Source: Tannerellaceae bacterium | GTDB taxonomy: Bacteria > Bacteroidota > Bacteroidia > Bacteroidales > Tannerellaceae | Direction: 5' to 3' | Assembly: GCA_021201295.1 (NCBI GenBank) | Contig: JAJQFE010000002.1 | Location: 1-56,708 of the forward strand | Length of the DNA: 56,708 nt | Part shown: piece by piece, positions 7,528 to 15,830 of the stretch | Layout of the letters: the number at the start of each line of letters is the position of its first letter | Position numbering within the stretch: the first letter of the stretch is position 1 | Program-made: the position numbers and the translations under genes | The notes under the pieces: model-generated | The model's database searches: none | What the model was told of the DNA's origin: nothing | The model's input: only the letters and a program-made list of their open reading frames with translations

Positions 7528-10500
7528 TTATGCCTGGTTATTTTTAGCAAGCTTTCTTTTCTGTAATTCATACGCAACCGGGGTAGCCACAAATAAAGTA
7601 CAATATGTACCGACAATGATACCCAGCAAAATAGCAAACGTAAAGCTACGGATCGTACTACCTCCTAAAATGAAGATACACAAGACTACCACTAACGTAG
7701 TCAATGATGTATTAAACGTACGGGATAAAGTTGAATTCAAAGCATCATTAATGACCTGGTAACGGTCCCGTTTCGGATACAAACCGATTGTTTCACGAAT
7801 ACGGTCAAACACAACCACTGTATCATTAATAGAATAACCAATAATAGTCAGAATAGCAGCAATAAAAGTCTGGTCAATCTCCATAGAGAATGGTAAGATC
7901 TTCCAAAGCAGTGTATAGAATGAAATAATACAGAACGTAGTGACTGCCACAGAAGCAAATGCCCCGATAGAGAAAGATACATCCCGGAAACGCAGTAAAA
8001 TATAAGCAGCCATACAGATCATGGCAAATATCACTGCCAGGATAGCACTGTTTTTAATATCATCCGCCATACTGGGTCCTACTTTCTGAGAGCTTTGAAT
8101 TACCTGGCCGGTAAATTGCTCCATAGTGGTTCCCGCAGGAAGTAACGATTTTAATCCTTCAAACAATTTAGATTCGATTTCTTCATCGACAGAAGGATCC
8201 GTATCGGCAATTTTATAGTTGGTAGACACCCGGACCTGGTTCGGCGTACCAATAGTAATGACACTTACCGATCCGTCTAATTGTTCATCCAGCAAACTAC
8301 GAACTTCTTCCGTATTGACATCCTGAGTAAAACGGATCACATAGTTTCGTCCTCCCGTAAAGTCAATCCCATTATTTAATCCGACAGTAGCTAAAGAAAT
8401 AGCACCTAATACAATAATAGTTACAGGAATTAAATAACCCAACTTACGCATTCCCAAAAAGTTAACTTTAGGATTAGTCAACAGGTCTTTGGAAATAGAA
8501 GTAGTGAACGTTACGTTCTTTAATTTATCTTTTGCCACTAAAGATTCGTATACAATACGGGTCAGGAATACAGCAGTCAGGAAAGAAGCACATAAACCGA
8601 TGATCATGGTAGTAGCAAAACCACGGATAGGTCCTGTACCAAAGTAGAATAATACAATACCGGTAATAATAGAGGTAAGGTTAGAGTCAAAGATAGCGGA
8701 GAAAGCATTATTGTAACCATCTGCTATCGCTTTGCCAATCCCTTTACCGGCACGAAGTTCTTCTTTGATACGTTCATAGATCAATACGTTCGCATCCACT
8801 GCCATACCCAGCGTCAACACCATACCGGCAATACCGGGTAAAGTCAACACAGCCTGGAAAGAGGCAAGAATTCCCAAAGTAAAGAATATATTAACGATCA
8901 ATGCACAGTTAGCAATCATACCGGGTAAAATACCATAGAAAGCACACATATAGCACATCAATAGAACCAGGGCAAGAATAAAGGAAATAACTCCGGAACG
9001 GATCGCTTCCTGACCTAACGAAGGTCCCACCACATCTTCCTGTACGATCTGTACGGAAGCAGCCATTTTACCTGACTTCAAGACATTCGCTAAGTCCTTT
9101 GCCTCTTCCGGAGTGAAATTACCGGTGATCTGAGAACGTCCGCCAGAAATCTCATCACTCACCCGGGGAGCAGAATATACCAGGTCATCCAGAATGATCG
9201 CAATGGATTTACCAATATTTTCCCGGGTCAGACGAGCCCATGACTTAGCGCCTTCTGCATTCATAGTCATACTAACTGCCTGAATCGTACGGCCACCCTG
9301 CTGCTGGAAATCTGCTACCGCATCTGTAACCACATCTCCGCTTAACGCCGGACTACCATCCCGATTAGCGGATTTAATAGCATATAATTCATAATATTGT
9401 TCTCTGTCGTCAATGGCTTTTACCCCCCATTTCAATTGCAGATTACGTGGTAAAATATCACGAACCTGTTTCATAGCCAGATATTCATCAATCTTAGCCA
9501 TATCTTTCGTATGGGCAATCCCCACTACCGGGCCGGAAACGATTTGTCCGTTAAACTGGTTGATCTGCAAAACAGCAAATAAAGGATGTTGTTTGGCAAA
9601 TTCTTCCAGACTTTGCATAGCATCCAGAGTTTCATTATCCTGACCTATTTCTGCTAATAAAGCATCCGCTTCACTTACCGGAGCATCTGCATCATTTTCT
9701 TCTGCAACTTCCGGAGTTTCTTCTGTTTCTTCAGTTACTGCAGTAGGAGAAGACGAAGACGAGGTATTCAATAAATTAGCCAATACATTATCAGCCGCCA
9801 CTAACTGCTGGTAAATTTCATCCAGGTTATACGTTTCCCAGAATTCAAGATTAGCACTTCCCTGAAGTAGTTTACGCACACGTTCCGGTTCTTTTACTCC
9901 AGGTAATTCAACCAGAATACGTCCGGCTGTTTCCAGCCGCTGAATATTAGGTGACACAACACCGAAACGGTCGATACGGGTACGAAGTACATTGAACGAG
10001 TTATCAATGGCACTCTTCAGTTCATTCTTCAGAACCGCAACTACCTGAGCATCCGTACTCTGAGGAGTGATTCGGTCTTTTAATTCAAATGTGCTGAAAA
10101 TAGCTGAAAGGCGGACCCCTTCATCCAATTTTTTATATTCTTCAGCAAACAGATCAATAAAGTCTCTTTGACTGGTCGCCTGGCGCGCATACGCTAAACT
10201 TAAAGCCTTGTTGAAATTTTCATCTTGATTATTATTGGATAAGGAACGGACCACATCCGGAACATTCAGTTCAAGAACCACATTCATTCCCCCTTTCAGG
10301 TCAAGCCCCAGACTGATTTCCATTTCACGGGCCTGCTTAAGAGTATAGCCCAGCCATACTTTCTGAGTAGATAACGAGTCCAGATAAAGACTCTCTTTTA
10401 CGGGATCCCCACCCGCATACTCAGCGGCTTTATTGTTGTAGTGCATTGTCACGAAAGAAAAGGACAAATAAAACAAGCAAACAAGCGTAAGTAGTACCGC

Positions 10501-10530
10501 GAAGACCTTTACAAATCCTTTGTTTTGCAT
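7528..10530 (-). CDS. secDF: Fused protein translocase subunit SecDF
   Basis: 1000 residues joining SecD and SecF, RND-type inner-membrane proteins that use the proton gradient to help pull exported proteins through SecYEG. An N-terminal membrane helix is followed by the large periplasmic P1 domain. It contains an acidic, Ser/Thr/Glu-rich linker at about residues 255-310 (five serines in a row, then many Glu) that breaks up the conserved domain. SecD helices with the motif AVDANVLIYERIKEE follow, then SecF starting near 'LTNPKVNFLGMRKLGYLIPV', with ATILTIIGYSINDTVVVFDR. The fusion is typical of Bacteroidota. The single gene is flanked by its own promoter and terminator. Confidence 0.95.
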   Translation of the reverse strand: MQNKGFVKVFAVLLTLVCLFYLSFSFVTMHYNNKAAEYAGGDPVKESLYLDSLSTQKVWLGYTLKQAREMEISLGLDLKGGMNVVLELNVPDVVRSLSNNNQDENFNKALSLAYARQATSQRDFIDLFAEEYKKLDEGVRLSAIFSTFELKDRITPQSTDAQVVAVLKNELKSAIDNSFNVLRTRIDRFGVVSPNIQRLETAGRILVELPGVKEPERVRKLLQGSANLEFWETYNLDEIYQQLVAADNVLANLLNTSSSSSPTAVTEETEETPEVAEENDADAPVSEADALLAEIGQDNETLDAMQSLEEFAKQHPLFAVLQINQFNGQIVSGPVVGIAHTKDMAKIDEYLAMKQVRDILPRNLQLKWGVKAIDDREQYYELYAIKSANRDGSPALSGDVVTDAVADFQQQGGRTIQAVSMTMNAEGAKSWARLTRENIGKSIAIILDDLVYSAPRVSDEISGGRSQITGNFTPEEAKDLANVLKSGKMAASVQIVQEDVVGPSLGQEAIRSGVISFILALVLLMCYMCAFYGILPGMIANCALIVNIFFTLGILASFQAVLTLPGIAGMVLTLGMAVDANVLIYERIKEELRAGKGIGKAIADGYNNAFSAIFDSNLTSIITGIVLFYFGTGPIRGFATTMIIGLCASFLTAVFLTRIVYESLVAKDKLKNVTFTTSISKDLLTNPKVNFLGMRKLGYLIPVTIIVLGAISLATVGLNNGIDFTGGRNYVIRFTQDVNTEEVRSLLDEQLDGSVSVITIGTPNQVRVSTNYKIADTDPSVDEEIESKLFEGLKSLLPAGTTMEQFTGQVIQSSQKVGPSMADDIKNSAILAVIFAMICMAAYILLRFRDVSFSIGAFASVAVTTFCIISFYTLLWKILPFSMEIDQTFIAAILTIIGYSINDTVVVFDRIRETIGLYPKRDRYQVINDALNSTLSRTFNTSLTTLVVVLCIFILGGSTIRSFTFAILLGIIVGTYCTLFVATPVAYELQKRKLAKNNQA

Positions 10531-10586
10531 TTGAATTTTATATTTATTATTATTACATTATTTATTATTTGTTTTTTCACAGGGTG

Positions 10587-10594
10587 CAAATATA
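10587..10594 (-). promoter_or_regulatory. -7 promoter element of secDF
   Basis: CAAATATA on the plus strand reads TATATTTG on the minus strand, a perfect TAnnTTTG match 57 bases before the secDF start. A TTTG lies 16 bases further upstream (10611-10614). Confidence 0.55.
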
Positions 10595-10742
10595 GGTTTT
10601 TTTTCTTTGCCAAAGAAGCCAAGCCCATATCTTATATGTACCTGATGATTATCCGGATGCCTTTTTCAGATAAAAAATACGGAACTTACCTCCGGAAAAA
10701 AGAATATTTTACCCGAAAAGAATAATAAAAGGAGTAAATATT

Positions 10743-10750
10743 TATCTTTG
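10743..10750 (+). promoter_or_regulatory. -7 promoter element of the DUF4468 gene pair
   Basis: TATCTTTG, a perfect TAnnTTTG match, 30 bases before the ATG at 10781. Confidence 0.6.
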
Positions 10751-10780
10751 TTGTTATTATTCTAAAATGTAAGGGATACC

Positions 10781-11971
10781 ATGAAACACCTCCTTTGGCT
10801 TTTACTCTTTATTCCGGTTTATGTATGGGGACAGGATTCCCGGGATACGTCTTATCTGAAAGGGGCAGTCTCTGAAGTGGATGGGAAAGTGGTGTTCACC
10901 AAAGAATTTCAGATCCCTACTTTTACCAAAGAAAAAATCTATGATTTAGTCCTGCAATGGGCGGAAGAGAAATTCAACGAGACTAAAAAACGGGTGGTGT
11001 ACCGCAATCCGGAAGAAGGAACGATAGGAATCACCGGAGAAGACTACCTGATATTTACCAGTACAGCTATTTCCTTAGACAGGTCCTTGATGAATTATAC
11101 AATCCAGATAGTATGTAAAGATGAATACTGTACGCTTTCTTTTTCACGTATCCGGTATGAGTACGACGTCACTCACCAGCGTACCGGAGAAAAATATACG
11201 GCAGAACAATGGATCACAGACCAACACGCCCTGACTAAAGGAAAACTGAACCGGACAAATGGGAAATTCCGTACCAAAACAATTGATTTTGTAAACGATC
11301 TGGAAAAGGATCTGTCTGCCTACATAGGCCGGCAGGCTTTACACCTGAGTAGAGAATCCCTGCAAAGCCAGCCGGCTCCTGTAATGCAGGAAAAGCCTGT
11401 TACCATCGACCAGGAGACTCTCCAATCTACCAAAGCCATCTCCAAACCGGAAATGACAGGTGAACTGGAAGGTTATACATCCATTACACTGGAAAAAATA
11501 CCCGGTAATATTATCAAACTTCTATCCGAAGACTGGATGCTGGTCACTGCCGGAGATGAAACAGCATTCAATATGATGACTGCCAGTTGGGGAGGTTTAG
11601 GATATGTATTAGGCAAACCAGTTTCTTACTGCTTTATTCATCCTACCCGCTACACTTACCAGCTTATAGAGAAAAGTGATACCTATACCTTAACCTTCTA
11701 TACGGAAGCTTACCGGGAGATTCTGCAATACTGCGGTACCCATTCCGGAAAGTCAGAAGACAAAATAGCCGCTTCCGGACTTACACCAGTTTCCACACCG
11801 GAAGGGAGTAAAGCATTTAAGGAAGCCTGGATGATCATAGAATGCAGGAAGTTACTTTCCCAGGATCTGCAAGTAGACGCGATTCATAATGAAACAGTCC
11901 AAGAAGAATGGAAAGACAAACCCTTCCATAAGATGTATATAGGAGAGATTATTAACGTTTGGATAAAATAA
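10781..11971 (+). CDS. Exported fusion of DUF4468 and a flavoredoxin-like flavin reductase domain
   Basis: 396 residues. The first 17 (MKHLLWLLLFIPVYVWG) form a signal peptide. Residues ~35-185 are a DUF4468 (TBP-like fold) domain, as in the next gene. After a linker, residues ~228-396 look like a complete flavoredoxin / FMN-binding split-barrel flavin reductase domain: SITLEKIPGN, the stretch WMLVTAGDETAFNMMTASWG, HPTRYTYQLI, YCGTHSGKSEDKI, and the ending FHKMYIGEI. Flavoredoxins normally lie in the cytosol, so an exported version joined to DUF4468 is unusual. It is followed after seven bases by a second DUF4468 gene. The function is unknown; extracytoplasmic flavin or electron handling is inference. 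Confidence 0.75.
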   Translation: MKHLLWLLLFIPVYVWGQDSRDTSYLKGAVSEVDGKVVFTKEFQIPTFTKEKIYDLVLQWAEEKFNETKKRVVYRNPEEGTIGITGEDYLIFTSTAISLDRSLMNYTIQIVCKDEYCTLSFSRIRYEYDVTHQRTGEKYTAEQWITDQHALTKGKLNRTNGKFRTKTIDFVNDLEKDLSAYIGRQALHLSRESLQSQPAPVMQEKPVTIDQETLQSTKAISKPEMTGELEGYTSITLEKIPGNIIKLLSEDWMLVTAGDETAFNMMTASWGGLGYVLGKPVSYCFIHPTRYTYQLIEKSDTYTLTFYTEAYREILQYCGTHSGKSEDKIAASGLTPVSTPEGSKAFKEAWMIIECRKLLSQDLQVDAIHNETVQEEWKDKPFHKMYIGEIINVWIK

Positions 11972-11978
11972 ATAAACT

Positions 11979-12527
11979 ATGGCAAGATTTCTGATTATTC
12001 TATATTTTTTTATTCCTATCATAGGAATGGCACAGGGACATAAAGGCAATGTAGAAGAATGTGCACCCATGAAAAACGGTAAGATCTGTTACACAGACGA
12101 GGTGGAAATAGACGCCACACAGAACCGGATATTCGATGCCATCCATGCCTGGGCCACTAAAAATTACGGAAAAGACGTATTCCTATCCAATGTGTCAGCC
12201 AATAAAAATAAAGGAACTCTATTAGTAAGCTCCAAAATCGAGATGCTACTGAACGATACGGAAAAAACATTCATCAAATTCAAAATGTATATAACCTGTC
12301 AGGACAATCAGTACCTCGTGGAAACCCGGGAGATTACTTATCAATATGCTCCGGAAAACGATAAAAAACTCAAATCCTACAAAGCAGAAGATGTAATTGC
12401 CAATAACGGCAAAAGTAATACCATAGCCGCGATTACCGATCCCGAACTTTTTTGTAATGCAACCTTCTTCTTCGTAGAGAATCTGTTTGCAGATGTATTC
12501 AGTGCAGCCAGCGAAGCAGAAAAATAA
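11979..12527 (+). CDS. Exported DUF4468-domain protein
   Basis: 182 residues with a signal peptide (ARFLIILYFFIPIIGMAQG) and then a DUF4468 / TBP-like domain. It shows the same 'CYTDEVEIDATQNRIFDAIH' start and 'TCQDNQYLVETREITYQY' core as the preceding gene but has no second domain. It follows that gene after seven bases, so the pair is probably one transcript and arose by duplication. It is convergent with the EEP-family gene. The role is unknown. Confidence 0.7.
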   Translation: MARFLIILYFFIPIIGMAQGHKGNVEECAPMKNGKICYTDEVEIDATQNRIFDAIHAWATKNYGKDVFLSNVSANKNKGTLLVSSKIEMLLNDTEKTFIKFKMYITCQDNQYLVETREITYQYAPENDKKLKSYKAEDVIANNGKSNTIAAITDPELFCNATFFFVENLFADVFSAASEAEK

Positions 12528-12533
12528 AAAGAG

Positions 12534-13640
12534 TTACTCTATTTCCAGATAACACCACACCGGATAGTGGTCTGAATATTTCACCTTATCTACCGTACAG
12601 TTCAGGGATCTCATATTGGGAGAATATAAAATATGATCAATACGGAACCAAAAAAAGTTCTCATTATAAGTAATTCCAAACCCTCTGCCGGACTCAGAAA
12701 AGGCATCCAGAAGAGGTCCCTGGATCGTATGATGAGCATAGGAAATAGGCGTATCATTAAAATCACCACATACCAACACATATGCATTGGTAGTTTTGTC
12801 TATTTTCTCAGCAATTAAACGGGCCTGCTCCGCACGCTTGACAAAAGCAGGTCCCAGCTTCTGCTGAATAGTACCTTTGAGATTATCAAAAGTTTCACTA
12901 CCTGCATTTTTAATAAATTCAGAGTACCGGTTTTTATCTTCCATCGTCAGTTTAAAAGATTCCAGATGATTATTTATCAACGTAATCTTTTTTCCTTTGA
13001 AATTAATCTCATGGATAGAAGAACCATTACTGATACTTTCATACGGAATACGTTTGGACTTAGAGATAGGATATTTGGAATAGACAGCCAGCCCCCATAT
13101 CTGGGAAGAAGAAGATTTCAGATTGATCACAGAACGATACGGATACATGGACAAAGCAGCATTCAGCTTTTTAGCCGTCAGAAATTTATCCGATGTATGA
13201 ACCACATATTCCTGTAGACAGACAATGCCTGCTCCGGATTCTGCAATATAACGGACAATTTCATTCGGAACATCTTTCGTATGATCCTTATAAGCAAAAC
13301 CCATCACATTATAGGTCAAAACCTTAAGCGTATTCTCCTCCGGAATATCCTTTACTCTTCCATGAAAAGGGAAATACCCGGACAAAGGATTCCAACAGAC
13401 TACAAAAGAGACCAGGCTGATAAAGATAAAACGCCACTCCCCTATTAATATCCACCACAATAAAAAACAGATATTCAAAAAGAAAAGAATAGGAAAACCC
13501 AGTCCTAAATAAGAAAAGAACAAATTTTGATCCGGAGCGATCCTATCCAAAAAAGCAGCCATGACAAAAAGCACTACAACCAGAAGATTGATTATAACAA
13601 AAAATGAATTAAATATAGTTTTTAATGCCCTGGCAGTCAT
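12534..13640 (-). CDS. Membrane-anchored endonuclease/exonuclease/phosphatase family protein
   Basis: 368 residues. About three membrane helices fill the first ~85 residues. An EEP-fold catalytic domain follows with its usual residues: LTYNVMGF (Asn), CLQEYV (metal-binding Glu), NNHLES (His), CGDFNDTPIS (Asp and Asn), RIDHILYS and YSDHYPVW (catalytic Asp-His). Relatives cleave nucleic acids or phosphoester headgroups, and the substrate is not predictable here. The active domain probably faces the periplasm. It lies nine bases downstream of the two rhomboid genes and completes their operon, an order I recall as frequent in Bacteroidales. Confidence 0.85.
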   Translation of the reverse strand: MTARALKTIFNSFFVIINLLVVVLFVMAAFLDRIAPDQNLFFSYLGLGFPILFFLNICFLLWWILIGEWRFIFISLVSFVVCWNPLSGYFPFHGRVKDIPEENTLKVLTYNVMGFAYKDHTKDVPNEIVRYIAESGAGIVCLQEYVVHTSDKFLTAKKLNAALSMYPYRSVINLKSSSSQIWGLAVYSKYPISKSKRIPYESISNGSSIHEINFKGKKITLINNHLESFKLTMEDKNRYSEFIKNAGSETFDNLKGTIQQKLGPAFVKRAEQARLIAEKIDKTTNAYVLVCGDFNDTPISYAHHTIQGPLLDAFSESGRGFGITYNENFFWFRIDHILYSPNMRSLNCTVDKVKYSDHYPVWCYLEIE

Positions 13641-13648
13641 GTACAGAA

Positions 13649-14536
13649 TTATTTCTTACTCGCATCAAACAGTTTTTTCTTCTCTTTCGCAGACAGACTA
13701 TTATACCCGGAACGTTTCAGTTTATCCAGAATGGCATCCAACTCCTGATTCTCCGCATATTTTCGTGCATTATATTCCTGGTCTGTTTCAGAGCGTTTAT
13801 AAGAAACATGCATTTTACGCCTGGGTTTCCCCCAGTTTATAATGTTATCCAGCACTCTGTTCATGGGAGCTGTGAAATCTTTACCCGAACGGATAGCAGA
13901 AGCAAACCAGATCCCAAACAACGCTCCTCCCAAATGAGCAATATGCCCCCCCGCATTCTGGGAAGTAATCGCTAACAGATCAATTAAAAAAGTAAAAACA
14001 GCCAGATAGATCAGTTTAATCCGTCTGATCAACAGTAAATTTATTTCCAGGTCCTTCCGGTAGAAAGAGATGGCAAATATAATAGCCATGACAGACGCAG
14101 ACGCACCGATCAACGAACTGAAAGGGGCAACCATCCGGAAATAAGGGAACACATTATAAGCAAGCATAAAAAAGACAGCCCCCGCTATACCGCCTAATAT
14201 ATAGATTCCACCCAACTGCCGTGGATTAAAATAGTTCAGGAATAACTGACCGAACCAATACAGCCATAACATGTTAAACAGGATATGCAACACCTCATAA
14301 TGCGTAAACATATAAGTGATCACAGTCCAGGGCTTATACAGAAATAAAGAAGGAGAAGAAGGTAATTCCAGATACGGGAGCACAGAGTACCCATCCAGAT
14401 TGAAAAGAAGTAAAAATACACCCGTCAACCGGATCAGAATAAACAAACCGACATTGATATAGATAAGTTTCGTGAGGATACTCCCACTACGAAACGAACG
14501 CTTCAGATTAGTAAAAAAATCTTCCATTGTCTGCAT
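13649..14536 (-). CDS. Rhomboid-family intramembrane serine protease
   Basis: 295 residues with six to seven membrane helices. The rhomboid hallmarks are present: HILFNMLWLYWFG (HxxxN) in helix 2, the serine motif GASASVMA, and the catalytic His in GGHIAHLGGALFG. A charged cytosolic tail of about 85 residues, including 'LDKLKRSGYNSLSAKEKKKL', follows the membrane core. The tail is typical of this Bacteroidota subgroup. It overlaps the upstream rhomboid gene by 29 bases, so the two are translationally coupled. The substrate is unknown. Confidence 0.9.
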   Translation of the reverse strand: MQTMEDFFTNLKRSFRSGSILTKLIYINVGLFILIRLTGVFLLLFNLDGYSVLPYLELPSSPSLFLYKPWTVITYMFTHYEVLHILFNMLWLYWFGQLFLNYFNPRQLGGIYILGGIAGAVFFMLAYNVFPYFRMVAPFSSLIGASASVMAIIFAISFYRKDLEINLLLIRRIKLIYLAVFTFLIDLLAITSQNAGGHIAHLGGALFGIWFASAIRSGKDFTAPMNRVLDNIINWGKPRRKMHVSYKRSETDQEYNARKYAENQELDAILDKLKRSGYNSLSAKEKKKLFDASKK

Positions 14537-15230
14537 CCTTCTTTTTCCAGTAACGAATCATAATATAGCCAAAAAGCATTCCTCCCAGATGGGCAAAATG
14601 GGCAACCGAATCACCTCTGAAATCAGCTACACCCAGGAATAATTCGGCCAGACCATAAAATACAACAAAATATTTGGCTTTGATAGGAATAGGAAGGAAC
14701 ATAATATATAAAGGGACATTCGGGAAAAACATTCCAAAAGCCAGTAAGATACCAAATACAGCTCCTGAAGCACCGATCGTAATAAATAAATTCAGGAACT
14801 GGCTTTTAGATAGTAACTGAACCCCGTTCAGGTTGATCATGTCCTGTCCTGAAAAGATCACATCTCTCAAATCCCAGAACCAGACTAACTCCTGAATAAG
14901 ACCTGCCCCGATACCGGTAATCATATAAAATATCAGAAAACGTTTGGCCCCCCATACATTTTCCAGTACCCGTCCGAACATATACACCGCAAACATGTTG
15001 AAAAAGACATGGGCAAACGAACGCGTATCATGTAAAAACATATAGCTTACAAACTGGATAGGATTAAAATCCTCAGCACCCGGGATATGTAATCCCAGCA
15101 AGTGTACCAAATCAATACCCACTCTTGGTAAAACGATACTCGCAAACCAGAAAAGCAGATTAATAATAATAAGGTTTTTAGTGACCATCGGGATCGAACT
15201 GAGAAATCCCGGGCTATTTTGACTCATCAT
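14508..15230 (-). CDS. Rhomboid-family intramembrane serine protease
   Basis: 240 residues with six predicted membrane helices and all catalytic signatures: HVFFNMFAVYMFG, the serine motif GASGAVFG, and the His of AHFAHLGGMLFG. It is shorter than its downstream neighbour and ends in a brief basic tail. It is the first gene of the three-gene minus-strand operon (rhomboid, rhomboid, EEP protein) behind a TACCTTTG promoter. Two different rhomboids in tandem suggest either separate substrates or a paired complex, which is inference. Confidence 0.92.
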   Translation of the reverse strand: MMSQNSPGFLSSIPMVTKNLIIINLLFWFASIVLPRVGIDLVHLLGLHIPGAEDFNPIQFVSYMFLHDTRSFAHVFFNMFAVYMFGRVLENVWGAKRFLIFYMITGIGAGLIQELVWFWDLRDVIFSGQDMINLNGVQLLSKSQFLNLFITIGASGAVFGILLAFGMFFPNVPLYIMFLPIPIKAKYFVVFYGLAELFLGVADFRGDSVAHFAHLGGMLFGYIMIRYWKKKDADNGRFFY

Positions 15231-15251
15231 ATATAAACATATTTAATAAGA

Positions 15252-15259
15252 CAAAGGTA
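15252..15259 (-). promoter_or_regulatory. -7 promoter element of the rhomboid operon
   Basis: CAAAGGTA on the plus strand reads TACCTTTG on the minus strand, a perfect TAnnTTTG match 22 bases before the first rhomboid start. Confidence 0.6.
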
Positions 15260-15435
15260 ATTATTATTTACTATTTTCTCCGGCTTTCGTACTAAAACAT
15301 AGTAAATCAGAAAAAAAAACAAACTTTTTCTTTGTGGTATTTCAAAATAAAACTACATTTAATGCCGAACTACAGTGTGTATAAATAAAGGCTATTATAA
15401 AATTACTCAATATATTAATTAATAATTAAACCATC

Positions 15436-15708
15436 ATGAACAAAACAGAATTTATCAGTGCTGTAGCTGAAAAAGCTGGCCTAAGCAAAGTGGATGCTAA
15501 AAAAGCTATGGAAGCATTTATTGAAACAGTTTCTACCGAATTAAAAGCTGGCGGTAAAGTAGCTCTTCTTGGTTTCGGCTCCTTCTCTGTAGCTGAAAAA
15601 GCCGCTCGCAAAGGAGTAAATCCTAAAACGAAACAACCTATTGACATTCCAGCTCGTAAAGCAGTTAAGTTTAAAGCAGGTGCTGAATTATCAGATCTTA
15701 TTAAATAA
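15436..15708 (+). CDS. hupB: HU-family nucleoid DNA-binding protein
   Basis: 90 residues, the standard HU length. It begins with MNKTEFISAVAEKAGLSKVD and contains the dimer core LLGFGSFSVAEKAARKGVNP. The flexible DNA-binding arm, with its intercalating proline, is in PKTKQPIDIPARKAVKF at about residues 63-79. HU dimers bend and compact DNA. It is a single-gene unit, divergent from the rhomboid operon, with a strong terminator directly after it. The name hupB follows common Bacteroidales usage and does not separate it from other HU paralogues. Confidence 0.95.
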   Translation: MNKTEFISAVAEKAGLSKVDAKKAMEAFIETVSTELKAGGKVALLGFGSFSVAEKAARKGVNPKTKQPIDIPARKAVKFKAGAELSDLIK

Positions 15709-15730
15709 GAAACCATTAAACTTAAAGAAA

Positions 15731-15759
15731 AAAGATGCAATATACGTTGCGTCTTTTTT
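15731..15759 (+). terminator. Terminator of the HU gene
   Basis: AAAGATGCAA pairs with TTGCGTCTTT around a TATACG loop, ending in six T residues. It lies about 22 bases after the HU stop codon. Confidence 0.85.
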
Positions 15760-15830
15760 ATGCCCGTAAATGAAAATAATCATGTGCCTTTACAGGCAAA
15801 ATAAATTCCGAATATAAGTTCTTCAAGAAT

